Shown: piece after piece, positions 44,124 through 57,229 of the stretch
How positions within the stretch are numbered: position 1 is the first letter of the stretch
Layout: every line of letters starts with the position of its first letter
The notes under the pieces: model-generated
Databases searched by the model: none
What the model saw: the letters and a program-made list of their open reading frames with translations, nothing else
What the model was told of the DNA's origin: nothing
Origin: Mangifera indica
Taxonomy: Eukaryota; Streptophyta; Magnoliopsida; Sapindales; Anacardiaceae
DNA length: 64,000 nucleotides
Direction of reading: 5' to 3'
NCBI RefSeq assembly: GCF_011075055.1
Contig: NW_025401107.1
Span: forward strand, 124,001-188,000
Program-made: the position numbers and the translations under genes

Positions 44124-46122
44124 TGTAATCCCCTTGGGTGAATATAGAGGGCAATTCAATCATTTCTCTATTATTCGATACTATATTATATATATATGTA
44201 TTTATGTATATATGTTAAATATTTTGTTTTGGGAATTAAAATAAGAATCTTATGGACTTTGCACCATCATGATCATAACTCCAAAAATTGTGTTAAGAAA
44301 AAAGGGAATAGGAGAAAATTTTCATGGAAAACACTATCTCTAGTTTATATTCAAAAGTAATAACTGGGGAAAAATCATCTTCTGATTTTCACAACACCTA
44401 AACTTACATAGAAAGAGAAAGAGAAAGTGCAAAAGAGTTGAGCTTGTGATGCTTTGACCAAGAAAAGAAATCGCTAGGGAAACCTTTGCCACGAGAAGAC
44501 TGTCATGATCATTGGAAGAGAGGTAGGTCATCAATCACTAATTTCTTTACATCTAAGTCTTGTAATTTGGCTTTTTGTATACTGTGTTATGTATATTTCC
44601 AGGGCATGAAGATCATGCATGTTATAGGGGGTGTGTGTGCACTTAGTCTTTATATATGAGAAATTGCATATGTTTATGATGTTACTAGGAATTACATGAA
44701 CCATATGATGCTATGTGTGTATGTGTGTGTATGTGTGTGTATGGAATGAAGTTTGGTGATTTAGTATCTATTGAAGGTGTGTGAGCATGGAAATGTATAA
44801 GATAGGGATTTATAATGGATGGTTAAAGATGTTAGGACCCTTGAAATTCTTAGATCACTAGAAATCAATGACAAAATAGGGTGATTGACAATAAATGCAC
44901 TTATGCATGAGAATAACGTGGTTATGCCATGGTTAGGTCACTACGTAATGCCTTCAAGAGTTAGACCAGTAGCCTAGGCATGTTTGGTGTTCATTAGAGT
45001 GTTAGACATGCACCTGCAAGAGCATTGCTATTTACAAGTAGTTCATATGGTAGTCGTATACAACAGGTGTCAAACATGCTTTGTGAATATAGAACATGCA
45101 TCATAATTATTAGATGTGCAAAAACTTTAGGTCAGTGTGTTGTTGTATGCTGGGGAAAGATGAAATTCATAGCTGAAATTGATATTAAGCATTGTAGCAT
45201 GTTGGTCGTGCATTCTTTAGGCTAGTGTGGTATGTCTGCGCTCCCACGTGTTATGGTGCACCTGTACCAATTAAAATACACTTCAGCAACCTATAATGCA
45301 TCTAAGCCAAGCTTCTCACATTTGAGTTAAATCTGGAAAGGTAATGTTAACACTATTCATAAATATGGGGATAGATTTAGTGCCTATAAGAGTTTGTAAA
45401 AGATCAAGCTAAAAAATGTTGTCCTAATTATAAACATAGGTAATTATGCGTCGTATTAAGGGCCAGTTGATGAGACATCCTAGTCTTAAGAATATGCATG
45501 CTGATTGATGAGATATCTTGGTTCCAAATAAAAAGAAATAAGAATTAACCAAATACATGATGATGATGTAAGTGACACTTGAGATGGGTGTTCAAATTTG
45601 ATGAATATAGATATAATAGGTATTTGAGACAGATGCCTCTTCCAATACAAAGGCTTAAGAGATAGTTGAGATAGGTGTCTAGTCGGGTACATTAGAGATG
45701 TATGGGATAGTGATAGGTCATCGAGAATATTCATGAGGAATATCAGATTTACTATAACTGTCCATAAAGTATTACATATTTATTTTTTTTATTTTGCAAG
45801 TAGGGGAAACAGTGAGGCAGGTCGGGAGATGAGCGGATCAATGCATTGAGCTATGTATTCGGTTATAGTTATTTTCCTTTATAAATTTATGGTTGCAGTC
45901 AAAGTTTTTTATGGGGTTCATGCACAATAGGTTAATATTATTATTTTAATTACCAAATTTAATTTCAGGACAATTTTTGGGCATGTTTATTAATTTTCAA
46001 TAAAGGCAGGTTTATTTCTCATGATCATTAAATTGTTGCTTTATTTTTATATACTTGCACAAGTAACATGTCGCCTCAAGATAATTACCGCTAGAGGTAT
46101 GCTTCCAAAGTGGGATGTTACA
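44124..46122 (+). repeat. 5' LTR of plus-strand gypsy
   Basis: Starts TGTAATCCCC and ends GGGATGTTACA, about 2.0 kb. The start matches the LTR units at 53548 and 54708 (TGTAATAxCCC, then 'tttctctattattc'). A (GT)n microsatellite lies at 44712-44742. Confidence 0.85.
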
Positions 46123-46145
46123 TTTATAGTATCAGAGCAGGGTTT
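46123..46145 (+). other. primer-binding site of plus-strand gypsy
   Basis: ATAGTATCAGAGCAGG shortly after the LTR end; close to TGGTATCAGAGC with two substitutions at the start. Confidence 0.75.
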
Positions 46146-46679
46146 TGGTAACTTTAAATGGTGTTGAAAACCATTTTTATAAAATTTGGATAAACTAGTA
46201 GTCAAAGTGGTGCTGATCACTCTCGTGCCCTAATTGCTATAAGTAAGTAACCTATGATAATTACAGATAAACAACATTCTAAGTTCCATGTGGTTTTGTA
46301 GTATAAAAAGGTATAATTGATTGAATGCTCTCATCTTAGAGAAGAGTTATTTTGAGTCTCATATACCAATATTGGCATCGGTATCAATACTAGCACTAAC
46401 ATCAGTACCAATATCGACACCAATATTGATCCTAGCATCAAGGATGGTTAAGGTGTCAAGATTAGGAATATCATGCAACAAGTGCTAAGAGAGCACATAA
46501 GAGATTTACCAGTAGAAAGTAGTCGATAAAGACACTAGTAGCTTCAGTTTAATTGTTTCCAATACAATAGCTATTTAACCTCCAGTCCCATAGATGACTA
46601 ATGTAAGGCACTAGATGCATATGATAGATAGACTAGTAGGTATACATTAACCACAATGTGGCTTTCAAATGGTTGGAGG

Positions 46680-47130
46680 CCATGGCCATGTTTACTATGC
46701 TAGACCATGAAAAGTTATGTTGCTTCTTTACTTAAAGAGGATGTCAAGGCTTTTTAGAGACTTATGTGTATTTTCTTCTCAGTGGATGACATCATGGGTC
46801 AATTTCAAACGAATATTTGATAAGAAGTATAAGTCAATAGATGCCATAAGGTTCTAATAAGAGTTTTTCGGCCTAAAGTAAGGTAGTTTGACTATCTGAG
46901 AGTATTCTACCTGGTTTAATGCTTTTATTATGTATGCCTTAGGAGTAATAGGTATAGTTCAAGACAGGATAAAAATGTTTATCTAAGGACTTCAAGTAGA
47001 TCTTGCTAAAAAGGTGATGATGGGAGACTATGTCTTTGCTACTTATTTTGAGGCCTCAAACAAGGCCATGTGGGTAGAAATTATGTTAGACTATATGGAT
47101 AGAGAAAAAGATTCATAAATTATAGTGAGG
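46680..47130 (+). pseudogene. gypsy gag
   Basis: With stops ignored, the frame reads DHEKLCCFF, then VNFKRIFDKKYKSIDAIRF, EFFGLK-GSLTI-EYSTWFNAF and GLQVDLAKKVMMGDY: the Retrotrans_gag core (WxxFxxxFxxKY ... LKQGxxTVxEYxxxF). A low-complexity run coding for Ser/Thr/Asn/Ile/Asp lies upstream at about 46365-46440. A nucleocapsid knuckle at about 47280-47350 is too degraded to read. Confidence 0.7.
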
Positions 47131-47499
47131 AAGGCCAACTAAGGTACAGTTCCAAAGGATATTACTAGTTGGGAGACTAGCAAGGATAAAGACAAAAAGG
47201 AAAAAAGACTTTTGAGCCAAGAGAATCTGAGAAAAGTGACAGAGATAAGAGGTCCCATTAAGAGAAACATCTCGTATGTTAGAGGTATGGTCGTAAACAT
47301 CTAAAATAGTGTAAACTAGGTTAAAACATCTATTTTAGATACGATCAACCAAGGCATTTTGCCAAGAAGGGTCTTACGATAGCTGGTATGACTCCAATAA
47401 AATTAGAGTAGCCTATAAGTAAGGGATAGTCTAGGTGTATACAATTACACAGGCGTAGGCTGAGGCTAACCTATCTGTCATGGCAGGTTAGTTACTTTT

Positions 47500-48560
47500 T
47501 TATATGTTATTCATTTTGGATGCAACACATAGTTTTGTAGCTTAGGGATTAGTGTAAAGATTAGGACTTAATCCCACAATTATGAACCATATTAATATTG
47601 AAATGCCTTGTGATGACAAAATATTGAGTGATAATATGTTAATGGGTCAAATAGTGGTGTTAAAGGGCCAAGAATTAATAGTTGACTTGATCATGTTTGA
47701 GATGCCTAGTTTTGGAACGATTTTGGGTATGGATTTCATCAATAGATATAGGGCTAAAATAGATTGTAAAAATTAGGTCAAATTCAACTTAGAAAATGGT
47801 GATGAGTTCTTCTTTGGTGAGAGCTGAATACTCAACTTGATGATTAGTAGCGTCAAAGCTTGTAAAATGTTGAGTAAATGGTGTATTAGATATTTGGCAC
47901 ATATGGTAAATGGATCTAATTCTGAGTTAACTTTAAGTGTGGGAAACACTCTAGTGGTTTGTAAGTTTCTAAATGTGTTCTCAGATAACTTGCAAAAACA
48001 AGCACCTAAGAGAGAAATAGAGTTCAACATTAAGTTGGCTCTGGGGATAACACAATATCAAAGACACTTTGTCATATGGCCCCATCCAAACTCCAAGAAT
48101 TAAAGAAGTAGAAATATAAGATACTTGATAGTGGGTTCATTAGACCAAGTAATTCACCTTGAGGTGTACCAATCTTTTTTGTCAAAAAAAGGACAAATCA
48201 ATGTACATGTTTATCGATTCTAGAAAACTTAACTGGGTGATAATTAAAAATAAGTACCTACTATCGAGAATCAATGATTTGTTTGATCAGTTAAGATAAG
48301 CCACAATCTTTTTAAATATAGACTTAAGATCTGGATATCATCATATTCGGGTTACTAAAAGGGATATTTTGAAAATTACATTTAAAATTAGATACAAACA
48401 TTTTGAATTTATAGTGACGCCTTTCAAGTTTGACTAATACTATAGTAGTCTTCATGGATCCTATGAATAAAGTGTTCCAAGATTAGTTGGATAACTTTAT
48501 CATAGTCTTTATTAACGATATTTTGGTATATTTTAGAAATCAAAGGGAGCATGAACAATA
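47500..48560 (+). pseudogene. gypsy protease and reverse transcriptase
   Basis: Protease: VILDATHSFVA (47514, where active proteins have Gly-Ala-Ser-His) and FGTILGMDFINRYRAKIDC (47708-47775, the ILGMDWL block). Reverse transcriptase: REIEFNIKLALG (48010), [10 protein letters not shown] (48130), MICLIS/DLFDQL (48270), and the active site FINDILVYF (about 48510), where FxDDILVYS is expected, so one catalytic Asp has become Asn. Confidence 0.78.
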
Positions 48561-49790
48561 TTTGAGATTGGTATTACAAAAGTTGATAATCGACAATTAT
48601 ATGCCAGATTTTCCAAATGTGAATTTTGGTTTGATCGTGTAACATTTTTTAGGCATGTGGTTTTGACATATGGTATTTCTATAGACCTAAGAAAAGTTAA
48701 GGCTATAGTAGAGTGGCAAAGACCAAAATCTATTAAAAAGGTTTGAAGTTTCTTAGGATTGGTTTGGTTATTATCGGTGTTTTGTTGAAAGTTTTTCCAG
48801 ATTAGCCTAACTCATAAAGATGTTCTCTTTTAGTGGTCTTCAGACAGTAAAGATAGCTTCCAAGCCTTGAAACATAAATTAACTATGACTTCCATCTTGA
48901 CCTTACTAATTGACGGGGAAAAACATGATTTGTATGTAGTGCATCATATCAAGGACTCTAGGCATACACTAACCACAAAAGTTTGAAATACTTTTTCACT
49001 CAAAAGGAATTGAATATGCAATAATATCGATAATTACAATTAGTCAAAGGGTATGATGTAGATATTAGATACCATCTAGGTAAGACTAATATAGTGGTTG
49101 ATACTATGAGTAGGAAGGTAGCATTGTCTCATATGAATGCATTCCCTGAATTACAACAGGATATCTTTCATAAATAGATTGAGATGGTTATTGGGTTGTT
49201 TGCTAGATTAGACATTAGATCAACTCTATTGGATGAGATCGAAGTTGGACATGTTATTGATAAATAGTATGCATAAATGGTGCAAAGAGTTGTTGAGGGA
49301 CTTGAACTAAACTTTTAAGTGGTTAATAGGGTTTTAAGGTTCAAAGGTTGAGTATATATTCCTTAGGAGGATAACTTAAGGACTGAGATTTTGACAGAGG
49401 CACACAATGTACTTTATACCTCTCATCTCAACTGTGTAAAGATGTTTCATGATTTGAGGAAGACTTATTGGTGGTTTAGAATGAAAATGGCAGTGGTAGA
49501 GTTTGTGTCAAAATGCATGATTTCTTAATAGGTTAAGGTGGAGCACCAGTGACCATTCTGACTACTACAACCCTTAAACATTCCTGAGTGGAAATGGGAG
49601 GAGGTTTCAATGGACTTTGTGGTTCGACTACTAAAGGTTAGAGGTGGATTTAATGTTTTATGGCTCATTGTGGATTGATTAACCAAGTTGACACACTTTA
49701 TTTCAGTTAGAGATAATTTGGGCACAGATTAAATGTGTGAGAGATAATATAACTCCAGGAGGTGCCAAAGAGGATCATAGGAGTTAGAGA

Positions 49791-51238
49791 TGTTGACTCA
49801 ATGAGTCATTATGCTCTTATTTTGATGATAACAAACTAATATGTCCCTAAACATATTAACTAATGATTTTACTTGAGTGTGTGTTTAGATTGTAAGAATT
49901 TATCTAATGCACTTAAAGGAGTTTCAAGATGAAAATGAAGACAAGACTCAAGTGAAGAATTCTTGAAGATTTGAAGTAAAACTCAAGTTTAGGTAGACAT
50001 GTTTGTAATTTGGAGCATTCGCTTTGATTAGAATATCTATTTGCATGGGATAGCTCACTTGAAAACTCATTTTCATATCTTTCACATTTTGGGTTAAAAT
50101 GTTATTTTTTAAACTTATTGGGTTAAGCTAATTCTTTCACTAAAGTTTATTAATTTTTTTAAAATGATGAAGTTTTGTGAACTATATTTTCATATCTTAA
50201 AGTTAGTTTTGAAAGAATTTTCAAAAATGGGTTAAATTGTCACTTTTCAAAGTTTTGGGGGTCAAAATGATTTTTAAAAATTAAGGGGGTAAAATATATT
50301 AAAATTCTATCGACCATATTTGACCGACTGAATTCTTCGATGGCAGCTTCCGAATTATCCAGAAGCCATGTATTTTAGCTTCCAAAAATTCGATCAATCG
50401 AATTAAATTCAATTGACCAAATTTTGGTTTGAATTTTCCAACGGCTAGTGCCACGTAAGCTCTACGGAAGTGCTACATCACATCCGGTTAACGATTTACA
50501 TCTGGTCAATCAAACTATATGTTTTCTAGAAAACTAAAACGGCTATTCTTTATGCACAACAGTAACATTTTTATTTTCCCCTATATAAACCCAATCAAAT
50601 TCATTCGAAAAGAACTTTTGCCACCACAAACTTTCATATATTTGAAAGCAAATTAGTTTTGAGCTATTTACTTGCAAATTTTTCTCTCTAATCAAAACCC
50701 TTGCTCATACACTTTGTAATTTCATTTGTATTGGGTTGTACTAAGCTTTAACTTTCATATACACTTTTGAGAGAGATTATATTTCAATTTCATACTAAAA
50801 TTTATGCTATAAAAGAGTGAGGTTCACTCTTGGAGAGATTAGAAAATTTCTTGTAAGAGAAATTGAGTTTTAACATTTGTAAAGGTTAATAACACCTTGG
50901 AAGCTATTTTGGTTGTGAAGAAAAGCTTGGTTGAGATTTAGGGCAACCAAGGATTAGTGGAATACTCCAAGGGAGAAAGCTTGGAGGAGTGGATATAGGC
51001 CAGGTTGAGCCGAACCACTATACATCGCGTGTTTGATTTTCTCTTCCCTTAAACTCATACTTTATGTTATATTATTTTGATTGTATTGATTATTTGGAAT
51101 ATTTTAGTTATTCTCATAAATTGGATTAAAAATAGGCAACATTCATTGATTTGAATAAATTACTTTAATTCTCAAATTTGATAAAGATTGTTTTAAAATT
51201 GCCTAATTCACCCCCCTCTTAAGCCATTCGATCCTACA
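49791..51238 (+). mobile_element. Sire/Maximus-type copia solo LTR
   Basis: 1448 bp from TGTTGACTCAATGAG to CGATCCTACA, flanked by AGAGA on both sides (49786-49790 and 51239-51243). The end 'TTCACCCCCCTCTTAAGCC...TTCGATCCTACA' is typical of Sire-lineage copia LTRs. Gypsy integrase sequence is continuous when it is removed. Confidence 0.92.
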
Positions 51239-51340
51239 AGAGATACACGATTTGTTTTAGTTTTCTGGTAGTGACCATATAAGGCATTCAATAATCGGTT
51301 GTCTTTCAATACAACATACCACCCATAGTCAGATGGTCAA

Positions 51341-52757
51341 TGATTAGATTGCATAATGCTATATTTTTACTCCTTAATACTTAGTTTTTTATGTTTATTT
51401 TATGCCCAATTATACTTATTAAGTTTACATTTTGATTTAGGTAGCATTTGGAGACATTTGAAAAAAAAAATGGAATTAATTTCACAATTTCTAGATAGTC
51501 TTGATATGTCTCCGTATTTTAGGCATAATTTTCTCATCCGAGCTCCAAATGAGACGATTCAAGATGCTATGGAAAACCATGAAAGAGTTCTACAACTTTC
51601 ATGTTTTAAGCTTTGTCTATAACTAATCAGGATGGAAGTTCCTAAACCTGCACTGGAGCATTTCCTACTCTATGATTTTAGTGGTAGATTAGATGCATGA
51701 TATTTTTTTTAGAAGTCTCCAGGTTGTGGATGACTTTCACAGCTGTTATGTTGTTCTTTCTTATTTAAATATGGACTTTTATTTTATTTTTAATAGTTCC
51801 CATAATTAGTGGGAATATCCTATTATTAGAGGACTCTAATTACCTTTAGAAGAGCTTGAAGAGGGCTGAAAATCTGCATATTAAAAAGAAAAACATGAAG
51901 AAACGGGGAGAAACAGAACAGTAACTATTTTTTTTTCTCTTCTCTTCTTTGTGTGCTCTTCCATGGCCCTGTGTGGCTGATTTATTTGGCTTGGTCAAAG
52001 GAAACTAAAATCTCAGAATTCATAAACTGTGAGATCCAATTAGTTTTATTGTTCAATTTATGTTTTGAGTATCGATTATTCTTCTGTGTTTGATTTATTT
52101 TAATGGTTATTTTGTTTGATTGCTAGGAGGCCTACTAGTTAATTATTCAGTATAACCTACTGCTAGATTAGATATTAAATCCGTAATTGTTTGATCTTTC
52201 TAATCTATGAAGCAACTACGGGTTAATGATTTGCTACATTGGCAATTATTAAATCTTAAGAATAATATTCGACTAAATTAAATACAATCGTTTGTGCTTG
52301 TGTTATTTAGCTTTATTGATCTCTCTAATTTTTAATGTTGCTCTCAAATTAAATATAAAGTGCTTGACCTAGGTTGTTTGATAGTTAGGGTTAATTAGAT
52401 CGCTTGTTTCTAATTAATTATGATTAAGAAGAGATAGGAAAGTAATTCCAATGGTGAATATTTAAAGTATGAATAAATTTATTCATGCATCAATGATCAG
52501 TTGTTGAGGTTCTGATGATGGATGTTGACTTGAACCAAGGCATATTTTCTCATTAATTTTGATAATGAATTTAATTTGCTTCTTAGCTGTTTCTTTACTT
52601 TTATTTCCTTATAAACAAACCCCCTCTCTTTAATCTTATTCACGTTAGTATAAAAATTAGATTAGACACTTTTCGTTGGACGATCCTTTACTTGCACTAT
52701 CACATTATATTTTTAGAAGTATAGGTTTTAATTTTGGTTGCCTACGACAGCACACTA
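51341..52757 (+). mobile_element. second solo LTR (probably gypsy Tat/Athila type)
   Basis: 1417 bp starting TGATTAGATTGC, flanked by GTCAA (51336-51340 and 52758-52762). The end ...GACAGCACACTA has TA rather than CA. Non-coding, with a 3' part (tttcgttggacgatcctttac..., cctacgacagc) like Tat/Athila LTRs. Integrase sequence SDGQ | ...FEDMLRACYLD joins across it. The open frame at 51356-51622 inside it shows no domain. Confidence 0.85.
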
Positions 52758-53157
52758 GTCAAATAGAGAAGTCAATCAGATATTTGAGGATATGCTAAGG
52801 GCATGTTACTTAGACCATAGAGCAAGTTGGATTAACGTTTTTTCCTTAAAAGAGTTTGTTTACAATAATAGTTATCAAGTAACTATTTAGATGGCTTTGT
52901 ATAAGGCATTTTATAAGGGGAAATGTTGATCGCCATTATATTAGGATGAGATTAGGGAGAAAAATGAATTATCTAAAACTTTGGGCCTTGAAATGACCCA
53001 CCAAATGATTGATCAAGTATGATTGATTCACAAAAGGATTAAACAAGCCTAGGATCGACAAAAGAGCTATACTAATCAGAGGAGATGTGACTTAAAGTTT
53101 ATGATTGGTAACCATGTGTTTATCTAGATTGCCCTTTATCGACATGTAATAAGATTT

Positions 53158-55717
53158 GGCAGAAAAGAGAAGTTGGCACCATAATATGTTAGACCATATA
53201 AAACAGTCGAATGAATTAGTAGGGTGGTTTGTCGACTTACATTTTTAGTGAACATAGGATGCATCCATAATGTGTTTCATATGTAACTATTACATAAATA
53301 TCTGGGTGATCCATCGCAAGTTGTTAGGCTCGAGAATATTGAGTTAGAGGATAGTTTGGTCTGTGAGGAGTGCCAAGTATAGGTCGTAGATCAACAAGTC
53401 AAGGTGTTTAAGCACCAGTGAATTCCTCTAGTTAAGATTCAATGGCAAAATCATTGAGTGGAAAAAGGCTACTAGGGAGACAGAAAAGGATATATGGTTC
53501 GAGTGAATTTCAAGGTTGAAATTCTTTTAAGGGGAGGAGAAATGTAATAACCCTAAATGAATGTAAAAGGCAATTTGGTCATTTCTCTATTATTCAGTAT
53601 TATATTTTATTGTTCAAATTTTGGTTTTCAATTGTGTAAGCACTTATACTAAGAGGTTGTGTAAACTCGTGCAATCTTATTTATATAAAATCCCATGGAC
53701 TTTACACCATTATGATTATAACTCCAAAAATTGCACCAAGAAAAAAAAATAGGAGAAAGATGATGGAAAACACTATCTCTGGCTTTTATTCAAAAGCAAT
53801 GGTAGTGCGAAAAATTATCTTTTAATTTTCATAATACCTAAACTTACAGATAGAGAGAAAGAGCTAAACTTACGTACTGAAGTTTACCAATTTAGTGTCC
53901 GTTAAAGGTGTGCGAGTATAGAATATGTAAGATAGGGATTTGTAATGGATGCTTAGTGATGGTAGAACCCTTAAAATTCTTAGATCATTAGAAGTCGGTG
54001 ACGGAATGGGATGATTGATAGCAGATGCATCTGTACATTAGAATTGCATAGTTTTGCCATGGTTGGGTGCTTGATTCTACCAAGAGCCAAGTTGGTAGCC
54101 TAGGCAAGCTTGGTGTTTATCAAAGCATTAGACAGACACCTGCAAGAGCACTGTCATCTATAAATAGCTCAAGCAGTAGTTGCATAGTCTATATACTTAG
54201 CATGTATTGAACACATTGGACATGCACTGTGAATGTCATTCATGTACCATGATCACTGGACATGTGAAAGCTCTAGGCCAGTATGTTGTTGTATGCCAGA
54301 AAAGAAGAGTTAGCACCATAATATGTTAGACCATACGAAATAGTCAAATGAATTAGTAGGGTGGTTTGTCGACTTACATTTTCAGTGAACATAGGATGTA
54401 TCCATAATATGTTTCATGTGTAACTATTACATAAATGTCTGGGTGATCCAAAACAAGTTGTTAGGCTCAAGAATATTAAGTTAGAGGATAGTTTGGTATA
54501 TGAGGAGTGCCAAGTATAGGTCATAGATCGACAAGTCTAAGTACTCAAGCACCAGTGAATTCCTCTGGTTAAGATTCAATGGCAAAATCATTGAGTGGAA
54601 AAAGGTTACTAGGGAGACAAAAAATGATATAAGGTAGAGATTTCCCTAATGGTCTGAGTGAATTTCAAGGTCGAAATTCTTTAAGGGGAGGAGAAATGTA
54701 ATAGCCCCAAATAAATGTAAAAAGCAATTTGGTCATTTCTCTATTATTCAGTACTACATTTTGTTGTTCAAATTTTGGTTTTCAATTGTGTAAGCACTTA
54801 TATTAAGAGGTTGTGTAAACCCGTGCAATCTTATTTATATAAAATCATATAGACTTTACACCATTATGATTATAACTCCAAAAATTACACTAAGAAAAAA
54901 AAAGGAAAAAGTTTATGGAAAACACTATCTCTGGTTTTTATTCAAAAGCAATAGTAGTGCAAAAAATCATCTTTTAATTTTTATAGTACCCAAACTTATA
55001 GATAGAGAGAAAGAGCTAAACTTATGTAATGAAGTTTGGCAATTTAGTGTTCATTAAATATGTGTGAGCATAGAAATGTGTAAGATAGGGATTTGTAATG
55101 GATGCTTAGTGATGGTAGAACCCTTAAAATTCTTAGATCATTAGAAGTCGATGACGGAATGGGATGATTAACGATAGGTGCATCTACACATTAGAATTGC
55201 ATAGTTGTGCCATGGTTGCGTGCTTGACGCTACTAAAAGACAAACTGGTAGCCTAGGCAAGCTTGGTGTTCATCAAAGCACTAGACATGCACTTATAGGA
55301 GCACTGTCATCTATAAATAGCTCAAACAGTAGTTGCATAGTATGTATACTTAGCATGTATTGAACACATTGGACATGCACTGTGAATGTCATATATGCAC
55401 TATAATCACTGGACATGTGAAAGCTCTAGGCCAATATGTTGTTGTATGCTAGAAAAGAAGAGTTGGCACCATAATATGATAGACCGTACGAAATAGTCAA
55501 ATGAATTAGTATAGTGGTTTGTCGACTTACATTTTTAGTGAACATATGATGTATCCATAATGTGTTTCATATGTAACTACTAAATAAATGTCTGGGTGAT
55601 CCATCGCAAGTTGTTAGGCTCGAGAATATCGAGTTAGAGGATAGTTTTGTATGTGAGGAGTGCCAAGTATAGGTCGTAGATCGACAAGTCAAGGTACTCA
55701 AGCACTAGTGAATTTTT
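53158..55717 (+). repeat. tandem array of pol-3'-end plus partial LTR units
   Basis: A unit of about 1.14-1.15 kb is repeated: starts near 53158, 54299 and 55451, each beginning 'gaaaagaagagttggcacc'. Each unit has the last ~390 bp of integrase, the purine tract GGGGAGGAGAA, the LTR start and about 750 bp of LTR, which stops at 'gttgttgtatgc' and jumps back to the pol segment. Both LTR parts share a roughly 260-bp deletion relative to the LTR at 44124. The third unit is cut at 55717 by copia sequence. Confidence 0.92.
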
Positions 55718-56950
55718 TACATTCTACAATTATGGTGATTATAGAATTGTTAGGATAGACAACAATGATGTTTCAAAAATTATTGGTATTGGAGATATGT
55801 GACTACAGAGTGAGAATGACACGAGGCTATTACTTAGAAATGCTAGATATGTTCTAAATTTATCTTTAAATCTAATTTCCACAAGCAAACTTGATAATGA
55901 AAGATATTTTAGTTTCTTTGGTGATAGAAAATAGAAGCTCACCAAAAGATCCATGGTGGTAGCTAAAGGTAAGAAAGAACCTATCTTGTATGTCGTGCAG
56001 GGAAAAATCTCTAAAAACAGTATTAATGCTATAGAGTCAGATAAAACACTTGACTTATGGCACAAAAGATTTTCTCACATGAGTGAAAAAGGCTTATCTA
56101 TTTTGGTCAAGAAAAATGTCATATCTAGATTGAAAAATGTTGTCTTGAAGAAGTGTGATCATTACCTAGCAGGTAAGTAGAGCAAAATTGCTTTCAAGAG
56201 TTCACCTCCTTCATAAAAGTTAGATTTGCTAGATTTAGTGCATTCAAATGTTTGTAGGACTATGAAGACTAGAACAAATAGTGGTTTTCTTTACTTTATG
56301 TCTTTCATAGATGATTATTCTAGAAAGGTGTAAGTATACACCTTGAAAACTAAATATCAAGTCTTAGATGTGTTCAAACAATTTCAAGCTCTTATAGAGA
56401 GACAAACTGGCAAGAAGCTTAAATACATCAGAATAGATAATAGTGGTGAGTACTATAGTCCTTTTGATGTATATTGCAAACAACAAGGTATTAGACATCA
56501 AAAGACTCCTCCTAAAACTCCTCAATTAAATGGTTTGGCTAAGACGATGAACATAACTTTAATTAAAAGAGTGAGATGCTTATTGTCATATGTATAATTG
56601 CCACAATCTTTTTGAGGTGAGGCCTTCTACATTGCAGTACATGTGTTAAATCTTACACCATGCCTTTCACTTAAATTTGATGGTCTTAACAAAATATGGT
56701 ACAACAGAGATATCTCTTATAGCCACCTACGTGTTTTTGGGTGTAAGTCTTTTACTCACATTTCTAAAGATAAAAGGCCCAAACTTGATATGAAGACACG
56801 ATAGTGTCTATTAATTAGCTATGGCCATGATGAATTTGGCTATAGGTTTTATGATCATGTTAAGAAGAAATTGGTAAAAAGCAAGGATGCTACATTTATG
56901 GAAGACCATACCATACAAGATATTGGAAAGGTAGATTAACCAACGCCTCA
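55718..56950 (+). pseudogene. copia protease end and integrase
   Basis: FYNYGDYRIVRIDNNDVSKI and RNARYVLNLSLNLISTSKL are the protease C-terminal part; WKLTKRSMVVAKGKK... and DLWHKRFSHMSEKGLSILVK lead into the zinc region with CDHYLAGK (first Cys kept, second now Tyr). Integrase core: VHSNVCRTMKTRT (first Asp replaced by Asn), RIDNSGEYYS (second Asp), PQLNGLAKTMN (Glu replaced by Lys). Two of three DDE residues are therefore lost. Stops occur at 56180 and 56597. Confidence 0.78.
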
Positions 56951-57229
56951 GAAACATAATAAGATGATTGATTTGGATCTTATTCTTCTTAAAGAGTTGT
57001 CAGCACATGTTGATGATAATGTTTATGATGACCACTAGGAAATAAGTGATATAAAAGATCCTTTACATGGTGATGTAGAGAATAAGAAAGAAGATGAACA
57101 AGTGACAGTACCAAAAAACTTTCCTAGAAGATCTACTAGGGAGAGAAGACCTTCTACACAATATCCTTCAAATGAGTATATGAATTTCACAAATGAGGGA
57201 GAACTTGAAAATTTCAGGGAAGCGAGAAA

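Larger units (their letters stand above)
49370..53540 (+). pseudogene. gypsy integrase, interrupted by two solo LTRs
   Basis: Pieces in order: KMFHDLRKTYWWFRMKMAV (49440, zinc region), EWKWEEVSMDFVV (49590), then after the first solo LTR FNTTYHPxSDGQ (51310-51335). After the second come IFEDMLRACYLDHRASW (52780-52830), YNNSYQVTI, YVRPYKTVE-type module and IPLVKIQWQNH (53425-53455), the chromodomain-like end. The purine tract AAGGGGAGGAG leads to the LTR start at 53552. Confidence 0.78.
44124..55717 (+). mobile_element. plus-strand Ty3/gypsy (Tekay/Del-like) with nested solo LTRs and tandem 3' units
   Basis: LTR, primer site, gag (about 46680-47120), protease (47500-47780), reverse transcriptase (48110-48560), RNase H (48790-49100) and integrase (49370-53540) follow in gypsy order. 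Two solo LTRs sit inside integrase. After the first pol 3' end the element continues as tandem pol-3'-end/LTR units until the sequence changes to copia at 55718. Every domain is full of stops. Confidence 0.85.

Noticed and set aside
51356..51622. 88-codon open frame with a hydrophobic N-terminus
   Set aside because: It lies entirely inside the solo LTR 51341-52757, which is non-coding in type.
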